From Camellia lanceoleosa (taxonomy: Eukaryota > Streptophyta > Magnoliopsida > Ericales > Theaceae): DNA of 64,000 bases. The DNA lies in assembly GCA_025200525.1 (NCBI GenBank), contig CM045763.1:153394246-153458245 (forward strand), in the 5' to 3' direction. The notes below the pieces were generated by a model. The model worked only from the letters and a program-made list of their open reading frames with translations. It searched no databases and was not told where the DNA came from. Within the stretch, counting starts at the first letter, position 1. The number at the start of each line of letters is the position of its first letter. The position numbers and the translations under genes were made by a program. Shown one piece after another: positions 10,189 through 20,706 of the stretch.

Positions 10189-10990
10189 TTATATCACATA
10201 TCAATAAAAATAGCAACGTAGGTGTCATTTCAGAATGCAGCATAACATAAAAGGAAAGTACTTTCCCCTCTCTCTGTAGACAGTGAGGCCAAATGAAGCC
10301 TAAGCTTACTCATATAAATTCCAAGGCACAAACAGAAAAATATGCACAAAATCTAGTCATTGGGCCCTAGCAGTGTTGAATGGGATACAAAGCACAAAAT
10401 ACAAAGAACACACATCACACCTTGACCTGCAAGTAAAATTTATTAAGATTCCTCACTATTTTCAATTTTCAAGAGCTAATGTCCATTACATTGACATTGG
10501 CACTATAAAACAGTTGATTCATTATCGTTGCCCCAATTTTAGGGCTGATAATGAAGCTAAAACCCTAACCTAAAGTAGCCACAATCAAACTTTTGCATAG
10601 AGAAATATTTCACAAACCATACAACATAATTGAATTTCCTATTTCTAAATTCAGTGGTCCTAAGATCTAATGGGTAGTGAATAAAAAAATACATACGAAA
10701 AATTATATAGAATAACGTGTTGAGTTGTGAGCCTATCACTTTAAAATCAAAAATCCGTCAAGGTGACTTTTACTTATAAAAATGTCATTGTCATGTCATT
10801 TTGGTTGATTTCTGTAAAAATAATTTTACCAAAAAATAGTAGTTTAATTTGTAACTGATCTTGATAGTGAAATCTAACCAGAAGACAATGTTGAAGAAAC
10901 ATTAGCAAACAGTTAGATTCATGAGAGAGAGAGAGAGCGGGGTATATTCACATTAATGAAAAATGGTTAGAAAAAAGAAAATAAATGGCA
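10189..10990. other. Host intergenic DNA, nothing recognised
   Basis: AT-rich sequence between E1 and the P450 exon fragment. A GA microsatellite lies at about 10923-10937. No exon of the neighbouring gene fragments was found here on either strand. Confidence 0.5.
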
Positions 10991-10992
10991 TA

Positions 10993-11233
10993 CTGTTAAT
11001 TGTTGAAGAGTGACCGGGTAATCTGAAAGGGTATTTAACGGCAAGAGTGATGATGAATCCTCGCCTAGTATCATCAAATCTATTATATTATCTGAAATTA
11101 GATCGTCATTTAGCTCTTCACTTGCATCATTTAGCAAAACATCATCTATATCTTTTGCAACTTCTGATTTGCCTCTGTTCTTCGTTTTCGCTTCGATGAT
11201 TTTATGTACTAATTCAACCATTTTCTTCTTTGC
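10993..11233 (-). pseudogene. CYP90D-like cytochrome P450, single exon fragment
   Basis: The minus strand after a clean acceptor (GTTTCAG) reads AKKKMVELVHKIIEAK, then DVLLNDASEELNDDLISDN and GEDS, ending LSDYPVTLQQLT. This is the block before and around the I-helix entry in CYP90D-type enzymes, the brassinosteroid C-23 hydroxylases of the endoplasmic reticulum. After GEDS the usual Val-Pro-Val-Leu-Met-Thr stretch is replaced by a shortened sequence. A small deletion and a one-base insertion close by restore the frame. The donor after QQLT reads TA instead of GT. No other P450 exon was found in the adjoining kilobases. I read it as a captured or relict exon. The family call is from memory of CYP90D sequences. 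Confidence 0.75.
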
Positions 11234-11520
11234 CTGAAACAACCCATCTTCAAATTTATTATTAATTTCTCATAATAGTGTAAAATAAGAAAAATAAAGA
11301 AATTAATTTCTCATAATGAGTGATAAAGGACCAAAAACAGAAACATAAAAAACACTTGGATAATCTGAAATAATCAAGAGGTGCTCAATGAGAAATGCAT
11401 TGGATAATCTGAAATAACATATGGGTGGGTCATATTTACTCTTCAACTATGAATCTCAACTTGCAAAGACATATGATGACACTAACAGAAGCAATATATC
11501 CATAAAAATGCCTCCTTAGG

Positions 11521-11715
11521 CATTCGGTGCCAAGTATCCAAGGATATAATCAATGGTAACAATACAATACAACATTGCCAACAAGACTTCAACCTTATCC
11601 TCATTTCCCTTATAATGGTGTTAGGTGTCCAATGATATAATCAATGGTGAAAATACAATACAATACAACACAACAAAACTTAACCCTTATCCTCAGTTTC
11701 TTTATAATTGAGCAC
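11521..11715. repeat. Two-copy tandem duplication, about 105 bp
   Basis: Both copies carry ggatataatcaatggt, then aatacaatacaa, then cttatcctca and tttataat (or cttataat). They are diverged, with small indels. A poly-A run follows at about 11708-11730. The rest of 11234-12350 holds nothing I recognise. Confidence 0.75.
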
Positions 11716-12351
11716 AAAAAAAAAAAAAAAAAATAAAAAAAATTAAACCACAAAAAGCCACTGGCCACACTTCAATTAGGAGTTGGAATGTTTGTCCCAA
11801 ATGCTGCATCAGTGGACGCATGAAGGGAAGTCAAATCTTAATGACCTATTGGATACTGCTACAGGCCACTAACAATATATTTTAATGCATCGAGAGCTAA
11901 AAATAATCAAACTCAAAAGATAGTAACCATAATTCCCCCTTTTTTGGTGCTCTGGATCATACTTGAATCTTGCACCTTCTTCTAGTGGGGAAAAAAATCA
12001 GGTTTGCGCCACGGTTTGTTTCTATACTTTTACAGAATAACATTGGCATCCCACATATCATATCCATTCCTTTTTGTCTATTTTTCAAGAGACTATCCAC
12101 ATAAATGCCTCACCAAGAAAAACAACAAATTACCTCCTCTGGTGGAGGAGAATAAAGAGGACTCCACTAGATTCAAACACCTAGACACAACATCCTCTAA
12201 AGCAAAATTGATGACTGCATTTACCGAAGTACCATTCTAGAGAAGGGCTTTGGAGGTCCTTGTATCTCTTATAATTGGTTTCAAAATAATGCAGTAAAAG
12301 TAGTTTCAAAGGTTTCTGTATTTGGCAGTGCCATGGGTTAATGAAAATTAA

Positions 12352-14073
12352 GAAAGAACTTTTTTGCATTCTCTGAAAATATGTCTTTGGCTGCTTCAAT
12401 GGCTTCAGGAATGGAAAGATCACCATCAATACATGCATCACGTAGAACAGAGAAGACAACTTCACGTGCTCTCTTTGCACCTGTAAAAAAAATAAACTAG
12501 AAAATAAGACCAGGAAACAAGAGAAATAGGCTCTATTTTGTATTCATAATAATTTCAATCTGCAATCAAAACTGGCTCCTCCAAGATTTTCAAGATATTA
12601 TCACAAAATAAAGTATAAAATTGATAGATAACTAATTAAACCAACTTAAGTAAAAAGTCTCTGGAAATGCATAACCATCAGTGCTGAACATCACCTGCAA
12701 ATTGAATTATAGCGAAAATGAAAATTGGTATGAAATTAATAAATAGAGGACAAATCAGGCCAATCCCAGTCGTGTGCACGTGCGCGCGCACACACAAAAA
12801 AAAAAAGCACAGTTCATTTATAGGACATTGTGACACAATCTAAAAGCCCGAATTGTCAAATAAAGATCACATAAATGGATGCCCACCAAAAATAAATAAC
12901 TTTGAATTTTTATTTAATGTGGGAGTGAGTTAGAAGCAGATGGATTCTTATAAAGAGTCATCTAGTTAGTTATTTTTAGGTTCTTGAAAAAGCCTTGACT
13001 CTTATAGAATTTAAACAGGAATAGCTAAATGATGAATAAAAATTGGAAGGAAATTCAAAAGAGCCTTGAGTATTGCAGCACGTCCACCTACAGTTCGCAT
13101 TCTGCTATTATTATCCTCTACCTTCCGTCCACCTTATGATTTTAAACAAATTAATCTAAGTTCAATACAAAAGGGTAAAAATGTTTAATTATGACCTCTA
13201 AACTTGAGAAATTTATCGTGCCAGATTTTGCCAGTTTTTTAATTTTCTTTATCTTTTTATGAGATTTCTTTACTAAATAAGCAGTCATTTCTTCCAATAT
13301 TTCATCAAGTGCATGTGTTCTGTTCTCACCTTCTTTATTGGAGCTAGCTCTAGAAGTTCTTTGACAGATGATATCATCCCATGAACACTAAGCTTTGGAA
13401 CAGCCAACCTAAAATCAAGGCAAACCTAAAGATTGAATGCATTGCTTTGTTAGAGAACTAGCAAGTTTAACATCAAAGATAGACATCCCAACATATTGTT
13501 CATTGCAATCTTCAATATCTTACCTGAGAATAAACGGAGGCTAGATATGATGCTTCCTTTGAAAATGGGTAGGATGCATGTAAAAGTAGTAAGCGGCACT
13601 TAGAGAATCTCTTGTCCTCAAGAAGGGTGCGGAGATGCAAGGGATTGGAGAGTCTTAAATCCAAATCTTTATCTCCAAAACTGATGCGAGGAAAGAATGA
13701 ACAAAAAAATGTAGTCAATAAAGAGTCAAAGTCAAACAAGCACTACAAAAAGAGAAAACAGATTTGCCTTAATTCTTTGTTTGATCTATCACAATAGGAT
13801 AGGTGAAAAAGAAATAAGTTGATATCTTGAAACATCTAGCCTATACCAAACTTCTAAAAGCATTCCAAGTTATTATTTTCTTCTTCCAAATGTCTTAGCA
13901 ATCAAACACATCAAATGAAACCACTTAACAATCGTAAACGCATGGTATCTGAAATATTGCAAAGCAAAAAACATAACAAACTAAAACAAAATCTGGAAGG
14001 ATATGACTTTAACTTTCCGATAAATGTTTCAGTGAAAGTGTCCAATGTCCAGGTAGATCCATCTGGCCTCCCC
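12352..14073 (-). pseudogene. NodGS (nodulin / glutamine-synthetase-like) pseudogene, five exons of the amidohydrolase half
   Basis: Minus-strand exons, 5' to 3': 14073-14008 (GRPDGSTWTLDTFTE), 13680-13524 (FGDKDLDLRLSNPLHLRTLL, then LLHASYPFSKEAS), 13425-13330 (LAVPKLSVHGMISSVKELL), 12694-12645 (VMFSTDGYAFPETFY) and 12480-12352 (GAKRAREVVFSVLRDA). Most have AG acceptors, and 13524 and 13330 have good GT donors. They match the N-terminal amidohydrolase-like domain of plant NodGS/FluG-type proteins. About 70 codons between the first two exons (the part ending IHTG) are missing, donors at 14008 and 12645 are damaged, and the C-terminal glutamine synthetase domain is absent. It is a decayed gene fragment; the upstream exon is at 27031-27300, beyond E2. 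Confidence 0.85.
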
Positions 14074-15012
14074 TAAATAATGAATAAATAATATTAACAA
14101 TAAAAATAGAAAAGGAAAGAAAATTCCAGATAATAATAGTTCATAGCCTTTGATAATAAGAGAATTACAGATAGTGAGTAGATTCTCACGTACACAAGCC
14201 TGAAGTTACTCCTGACAAGAAAATATTTTCTCTTCAGTGCCCTAGAAAATGTCTACCAGTTCTCATTTTTTGTTCCCAATCAAGCACCAAAGCACTTGGG
14301 CCCAACTACACTCCCAATTGATGTTCATACTATATTGATTAATTTTTACTGTGAGACAAGAGGACTGCATTTATGCCGGATGCTAGTTGCTCATAACATA
14401 GAACTGTGCTCCAGAAGAAGTATTTCTCAATTCCTCCGCTTCTTCCTCTCTTTCAATACCATCAACCACTTCATACTCAGGTTTTCCATTTATTTCAGGC
14501 AATTATTCTTCAACAAAATCATTCTATTGGAATATTTATTAAAGTATTAATGCAAGTAGAATGCCCTCATCACTAAATGATCCCAAATGATGAATATTCA
14601 AATTAACTGTATATTAGACATAACAAATCTTCATGTTCAACATAGAATTTGTTACAATAATCAAACTTGGGATGGAATGTGATCATTAATCAACCGCTTC
14701 ACTTCTATTTTGGAAAGTGGCAAAGAAGGCAAAAGCTAGAAATCTAATGCCAGTGACTAAATTTTCAGATGAACATCAAATCAAATGAGAAAGCCAATTA
14801 CAATATCTTCTAATGAAAATGGTAGTATCATGAGCATTACATTTTTTGTAGATTTAACCTATAAAATTATTTTTACATTAATTAATGCCGATCCCAGCAT
14901 AAAATTTTAGTTTTACCAAAAGTTAGTCTAACCAAGTGTGAAATGCATTTGCAATGGAAAAGATACATTCATAATAATTAAATACGCTATAAATATAACA
15001 TGTATAACTATG
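14074..15012. other. Intron of the NodGS pseudogene up to the E2 insertion
   Basis: AT-rich, no ORF of note. It ends with the target duplication CTATG at 15008-15012. The other half of this intron is 26993-27030. Confidence 0.7.
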
Positions 15013-15762
15013 TGTGTGGGTAATTTTCCGACCACACTGCCTACCTTAGTGAGTCAGCAGTAGTAACACAGGCAGAATAGATGGAACAAGCAATAACACA
15101 AAGACAAGAAGGATTTACGTGGTTCGGCAATAATTGCCTACGTCCACGGGTGGTGCCGAGGTGTTTCACTATGAGTAATAACAAGAATTACAATTCACTT
15201 TTGGCAACTTTCTCACTCTTTGAGTATACAATTGTAAAGGTTACAATCTCTCTGTATTTTTCTCAGTCTAGTACGAACGTGTCTGACCTAGATCCCCCTG
15301 TTTGTTGTCCTCCATTTCTATATATACTCTCCTATAGAGATGGAGAAGCTCATGACTTTTTAGGCGTCTTGCCAAATTTATTAGCACTTTTAAACTTTTG
15401 AGCTAAAAGTCGCTTTTATTCCTTCCCACTACTGTTAGTGGCCTCGTGGGTACTTCACATGGCCTCGAAACATATTTGTTGGTGAGATAGTGGCCTCATG
15501 GCTTCCTTCACCAGGCTGGGCATCCACTTAATCAAGATAATATTTAATAATATCAACCTCGGCTGACTTCATTGCGGGTAGCCCGGCCTCTGTATGTCAA
15601 GCCGAGGTTCACTAGGCCTTCATCCGAATTAAGATGCCTTCTGAGATTACCTCGGCAAGTACTCAGAATACTTTGGCAAACCTTTACTGCGACACATAGC
15701 TCTTCTGATGACACGTCGGCATCATCTTGCCACGTGTTGATGCTCAGAAATATATCCCCACA
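15013..15762 (-). repeat. E2 3' LTR
   Basis: 750 bp. Matches 26241-26992 almost exactly except for a cluster of differences at about 15351-15420. TATA-like TATATATA lies on the minus strand at 15319-15326. Confidence 0.97.
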
Positions 15763-15775
15763 ACTGCCCCCTAAG
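15763..15775 (-). promoter_or_regulatory. E2 polypurine tract
   Basis: The minus strand reads CTTAGGGGGCAGT immediately before the 3' LTR start. Same type as in E1. Confidence 0.85.
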
Positions 15776-16635
15776 TTCTATTACCTCGGTATACTGAGGT
15801 GATGGAACTTACATTGAACTTCTTTCGCACTCGGCTTAAGAACTTCTAGCCGAGGTAATTCGCTCCAGTCGACATGTTTCCAAAAATTCAAATCGATTTC
15901 ATTTCGCGCATGAGCTGCCATGCACTGCTTTTCAACCGTTTCAATGACGCGTTTCACTTTATCGTCCGTGCGGCACGCGCCACAAGCCGTCTTTTTTCTT
16001 CATACGCCGTCGGCGCTGCGTTATCCAAGGCGCAATAATTGCTGCTTTTGCCGCTTTTCAAATTTTGACAAAACAAATCGCTTTCTCCTTTCACTTTTGC
16101 ATTTCAAATCTCCTTGATCTCTTTCTCTCAAGCCTTTTCTCCTCTGAATCCTCCATTGCTCTTGCTCAAGCTCTGAACCGCCTCTATTTACCATTTCGTG
16201 AAGCTCTTCTGTCAGAAGGCCCATCGTCGACCTCGGCAGAACTCATCTCGGCCTCACCCTTTCTGGTAAGCCATCGTTCCCCTCTCCTTTAGTCTTTATT
16301 TGTTTTCTGAAATTCCTTGCTTCCACTGCTCTGGTTGTTCACTTAAGCGTGTATTATTTCATGTTTTTATACATGTTGTGTACACTCACACTGTTGCACC
16401 TCTTGTTCTTGTCGTCTAGCCTTTGTATTCGTTGATTCTGAAACTTCGGTCTTGCTTTTCTGTTTTCCAGATTTTCTGCCATTCTTACTCATTCTTCGTA
16501 GATTTAGGTTTGGGATTTGCTGTAGAACCTTCAATCTTTAGGAAAAATTGAAACAATCCGTACCTAGGTTTTAGCCGAGGTCCCTAAAACCTTTTAGCAA
16601 TACTCTATTTCTGTAGCCAAATTCTTATAAAGACC

Positions 16636-18887
16636 ATGGGTGTGTGGAAACATAGGGTTGACACCCCAACCAAACTTCAAAACTTTAGGCAGGAATTTTC
16701 CATCCCTGATGATGTCCACCTTAGGCTAGCCGAGGAGGAAAAGGACTCCATCATGCCCGATGGTGATAAAATGCCCTTCCCTATTGTAGCCTTCGTCCAG
16801 TGTGGACTTAGGTTCCCCTTAGATCCCCTTTTCCGCGAAGTTCTTCATTTCTACACCCTCAACCCCATGCAACTCTCCATTAATGCCTTTAGAACCCTTA
16901 TGGGTATAATAGCTTTAGGTCGGCGGGAGGGTGTTAGAATCACCCTTTCTGATATCCAGTACTGCTACACCATGTGTGGCCTTAACTTGGGGGAAAAGGG
17001 TTTTGTTTACTACCTTAAGCCGAGGTCCACAGCTTATAAGCTAGTTGCCGACCTTCCAGACTCCAACAAAGGGGCTGGAGATGACTACCTCATTGTTTCT
17101 GGCAATTGGGAGTTCGGACCAGATGAGGAAGTCCACCTTTTCCCCCTCCCACGAACAATAAAGGAGGGCAAGGGTAAGAGCCCATCATTACTGCTTAGTT
17201 GTTGTTTTCTTCAATTTTTTCATAAAATTTTGTCTGTTTCTAATGTTGTGTTTCTTTTTGCAGACGTTCGCCAGCTTCCAAAGAACTTCCGCCAGTCTTA
17301 CTTCGTCGGGCCCGGGCTAAAAAAGCTCTTGGACCTTCCTATTTTACAGCGCAAGGCTCCTTTGGTGCTGAACTTCGTCCCCAATTACACCTCCAAATTG
17401 GCCGACGTTCCCAGAAAGAGGAAGAAAAGCGCCTCTCCGCCAACTGCCTCCACAGATCAAGTTGCCTCTACATCTGAAGCTGCCAACCAGCCTTCGACCT
17501 CGGCTCCACCCTCTGTCCCAATCCAAGAAAAGAAGCGTCGCCGTCGTTTAGTAAAAACCGCCGAGATGAAATTCCCACAGAAAAAGGTGCTGAATCTCCT
17601 GGCCGACCTGCCAGATGACATGGAGGACGAACCAGCCCAAACAACTACTCAGCCGAAGCCCAAGAGAGTCAAGAAGGCCCAACCCAAGGCGAAGGCGACC
17701 GAGGTTGATGCTGAAGATGAGGATGCTGTGCCGATCTCTCAACTGGCTGAGAAGACTACCTCGGCACCTTCAAAAAGGCCAGCTGAGACCCAACCACCAA
17801 AGTCCACTGCAACAAAGAAACAGAAATCATCTGCTGGGACGTCCTCGGGGTCCAGGGGTCCCAAGATCCCCTGGGAGCCCAAAGTCACTCTTGAAGATCG
17901 GCCAGTGTACACAAATGAAAGTGCAGCTAATGCCCAGATCGGCGTGGCACTCAGCACTGCCGTCCTTCTTGATGGCGACATGGAGAAAAATGAGAAAATG
18001 AGTGGTTATGACAACTATGTCCATATGATGCAGCGCTCAGTCCAAGTAAGTCTTTTTGTTCTTCGAAAATCTGTCTTCCATACTTGTAGAATTCTGGAAT
18101 TTCTTGTACTAACTTTTGCTTTGTATTCTTTCAGGCTATCCAACATGCTCATAGCTTCTCCATGATGGCATTTGAAACTGGGAAGGAGTTGGCTGACATG
18201 AAGAAGGAGTTCGCTCTTCTCCACAAACAAAACAGGGCCAACGAACTGAAAATGAAAAGGCTGGAAGATCAGGCTGCAGAAGCCACAAAGGCCCAATCAC
18301 TTGCGCTTCAAAAAGCTGAGGCTGCTGTGAACGTGAGAAAAGTTGCCGAGGCCGAAAGAAAGGAAGCCGAGGCTAAGAAGGCTGAAGCTGAGAAAGAGCT
18401 TAGGGATGCTCTGGCCACGAAAGAGGCTGAAATTAATGCTGCCTACAACCAAGGCATGGACGAAGTTGCTGAAGATTATAAGCTTTAGGTCAAGAAAGCA
18501 TGCAACAAAGGATTCATCCTAGGTTGGAATGCTTTGACTTCAAAGCTTAATCTTCCAACCGACTCGCCATGGCGCAAGACCGAGGCCCTGCGTCTTCCTT
18601 GCCCTCTTCCTCCATCTCCGAATGAATCTGAAGCCGAGGATGAAGATGAAGCTGAGACTGAAGCCTTGGTCAGGAAATCCAAGGGAACCATTGAAACCAA
18701 GTCACCTCCTCAGGGCGATCAAGTAATAGATCTAGCCCAAGAGGAGGATGAGGAGGTTGAGAAGGTGCCCGAGGACACTGGCCAGGCCGATTTAACTTCA
18801 AACCTTCTCCAGGCTGATAGGAGTATGGAGAAGACTTTAGCCGAGATTGATCGAGATAGCGGTGACAAACAAGCCAAGTGGCAATGA
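16636..18887 (+). pseudogene. E2 antisense gene (aORF), three exons, one in-frame TAG
   Basis: It is on the plus strand, opposite to E2's own pol. ATG at 16636. Exons 16636-17173, 17264-18045 and 18135-18887 (538, 782 and 753 bp) join to 691 codons including the final stop, with intron phases 1 and 0. Intron 1 (90 bp) is GTAAGAG...TTTTTGCAG and also reads open. Intron 2 (89 bp) is GTAAGTC...TTTCAG. N-terminal landmarks are FSIPDDVHL, LRFPLDPLF and GNWEFG, followed by a Lys/Pro/Ser-rich basic linker, then a coiled coil rich in Ala, Glu and Lys, then KGFILGWNAL and an acidic C-terminus. A TAG at 18486-18488 (codon 558) stops it just before the GFxxxW tail. It shares its domain order and intron positions with E1 and E3. 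Its product is unknown; a nuclear or chromatin role is conceivable from the basic linker but unproved. Confidence 0.85.
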
Positions 18888-19419
18888 CAAGGTGGCCGAG
18901 GTCTCGCTAATAAAGAAGCTGTGGTGGACAAGGAAGCCGATTCTGCAGGTGGAAAAGGATGCCGAGATCATTCCTCCCGAACCTTCCGATGTTCTGCCCA
19001 ATCTTACGCTAATGTCAAGTAGCTTGAATGTTTTCTTGTTTTTCTTTGTACTTTGTTTCTTTTCTTTGATGTACTCTTTTGTGGCCGACGTGCCTCTTTT
19101 TACTACTTGTGAACAATTTGTTTGGCCATAGTGCCTTCTTTTATGCAACTGTTCTTTCTTGAATGCTTCAGACTTTCAATTCTTCTTATTGCTTCTGAAT
19201 GGTTTTATACTTAGAACCTTTTGCATAATTTCCAGACTCTTTCTTCTTTGTGCAATCTTCTCGGGGTTATATACCTCGGGCATAACACCTGCAAAATTCA
19301 CTTCGGCAAGGAATTGTCCTGCATTCTTTCATAAATTTCAACAAGTATAATACATGTACTATTCAATGTTAGCTTTTCTCAAGTTCTAATCAGTGTTCAA
19401 ACAACGATCTCAGTTTGCC

Positions 19420-20615
19420 CTTCTTGTAAATTGACACAAATTTCAACAAGAATTAAAATAATCAGTGAACTTTACTCAAGTCTTAACAAGTGTTAAACAA
19501 CAAGTGTTAACCTTTACCTCAACCTGTAAATTGCTTCGAATTTCAACAGATGGTAATACCTCGGCTTAACTTTAACCTGTAATATCAGTCCAACCTATTT
19601 GTAGATTGCTGTTACGAATTTCAACAAGGTTTAATTAATAATCTCAACTTTTACTTGAATCTGTAAATTGTTGCCAATTTCAACAGTTGACCACATGTAG
19701 CTTCAAATTGTAGGCAATAGCATCGGCTCCCCTTCAACTTGTAAATCGCATGATTTCAACAAGCGAAGAAAAACAAATTTCTGGCTTGATTCCAACTTGT
19801 AAATTGCTACAAATTTCAACAAGTGAACCAAGGAAACATCTCGGCTAAACTTCAACTTGTAAATCAAAGCAGATTTCAACAAGCGAAGCAAAGCTTTGAA
19901 TTTGGCACGACCAACTTGTACACATATGACCTCATGTCGGATTTCAACAAGAATTTACACAACCAAAAACTCTACTCAAGTTATAATCAACGATATACTT
20001 ATAAATTGCCATCAATTTCACAAGAATTTAAACAATATACATGAACACAGAACCGATGTCAATTTGGACTTGGCATAAATTTCCACAGATGACAATATCT
20101 CGGCTGGACTCCAACTTGTAAATTGTGACAAATTTCAACAAGTGAAGCCAAGGAATCTTCTCGGCTTAACCTCAACTTGTAAATTGCTACAAATTTCAAC
20201 AAGCGAAGTCAAGGATTCTTCTCGGCTTAACTTCAACTTGTAAATTGCTACAAATTTCAACAAGCGAAGTCAAGGATTCTTCTCGGCTTAACCTCAACTT
20301 GTAAATTGCTACAAATTTCAACAAGCGAAGCTAAGCTTTGTATTCGGCCAAACCAACTTGTAAATTGCTACAAATTTCAACAAGTGGTAGACTTTGTTAT
20401 TCGGCCAAACCCTACTTGTAAATTGCTACAAATTTCAACAAGGGGTAGGCTTTGCTATTCGGCCAAACCAACTTGTAAATTGCTACAAATTTCAACAAGT
20501 GGTAGGCTTTGTTATTCGCCATACCTACTAACATCTGCCAGGCTTTGCTATTCCGCCAGACCAACTTGCAAATTGCTACAAATTTCAACAAGTGGTAGGT
20601 CAGGTATCTTCTCGC
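19420..20615. repeat. E2 tandem array, about 61-bp unit with a hairpin core
   Basis: At least 12 copies carry the core CTTGTAAATT...AATTTCAACAAG, spaced about 61 bp and separated by variants of tcttctcggcttaac. Copies at 20111-20350 are nearly identical; those on the left (19420-19940) are more diverged. Each core is an inverted repeat: CTTGT pairs with ACAAG, and AAATT pairs with AATTT. The array lies between the 3' ends of the plus-strand aORF and minus-strand pol. Confidence 0.95.
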
Positions 20616-20706
20616 CTTTTGCATCTTCTTCGCCTCAATGTGAACCTGAGTTCTACTTGGGTTCACATTATCAATCATATGACATCGGCCAGGAGTATTA
20701 ATCATC

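Noticed and set aside
13741..13760. CACTACAAAAAGAG as a CACTA end
   Set aside because: No matching second end and no 3-bp duplication; it lies in a pseudogene intron.
19420..20615. Regular repeats that look CRISPR-like
   Set aside because: The sequence between cores is itself repeated, the array lies inside a plant retrotransposon, and there are no cas genes.
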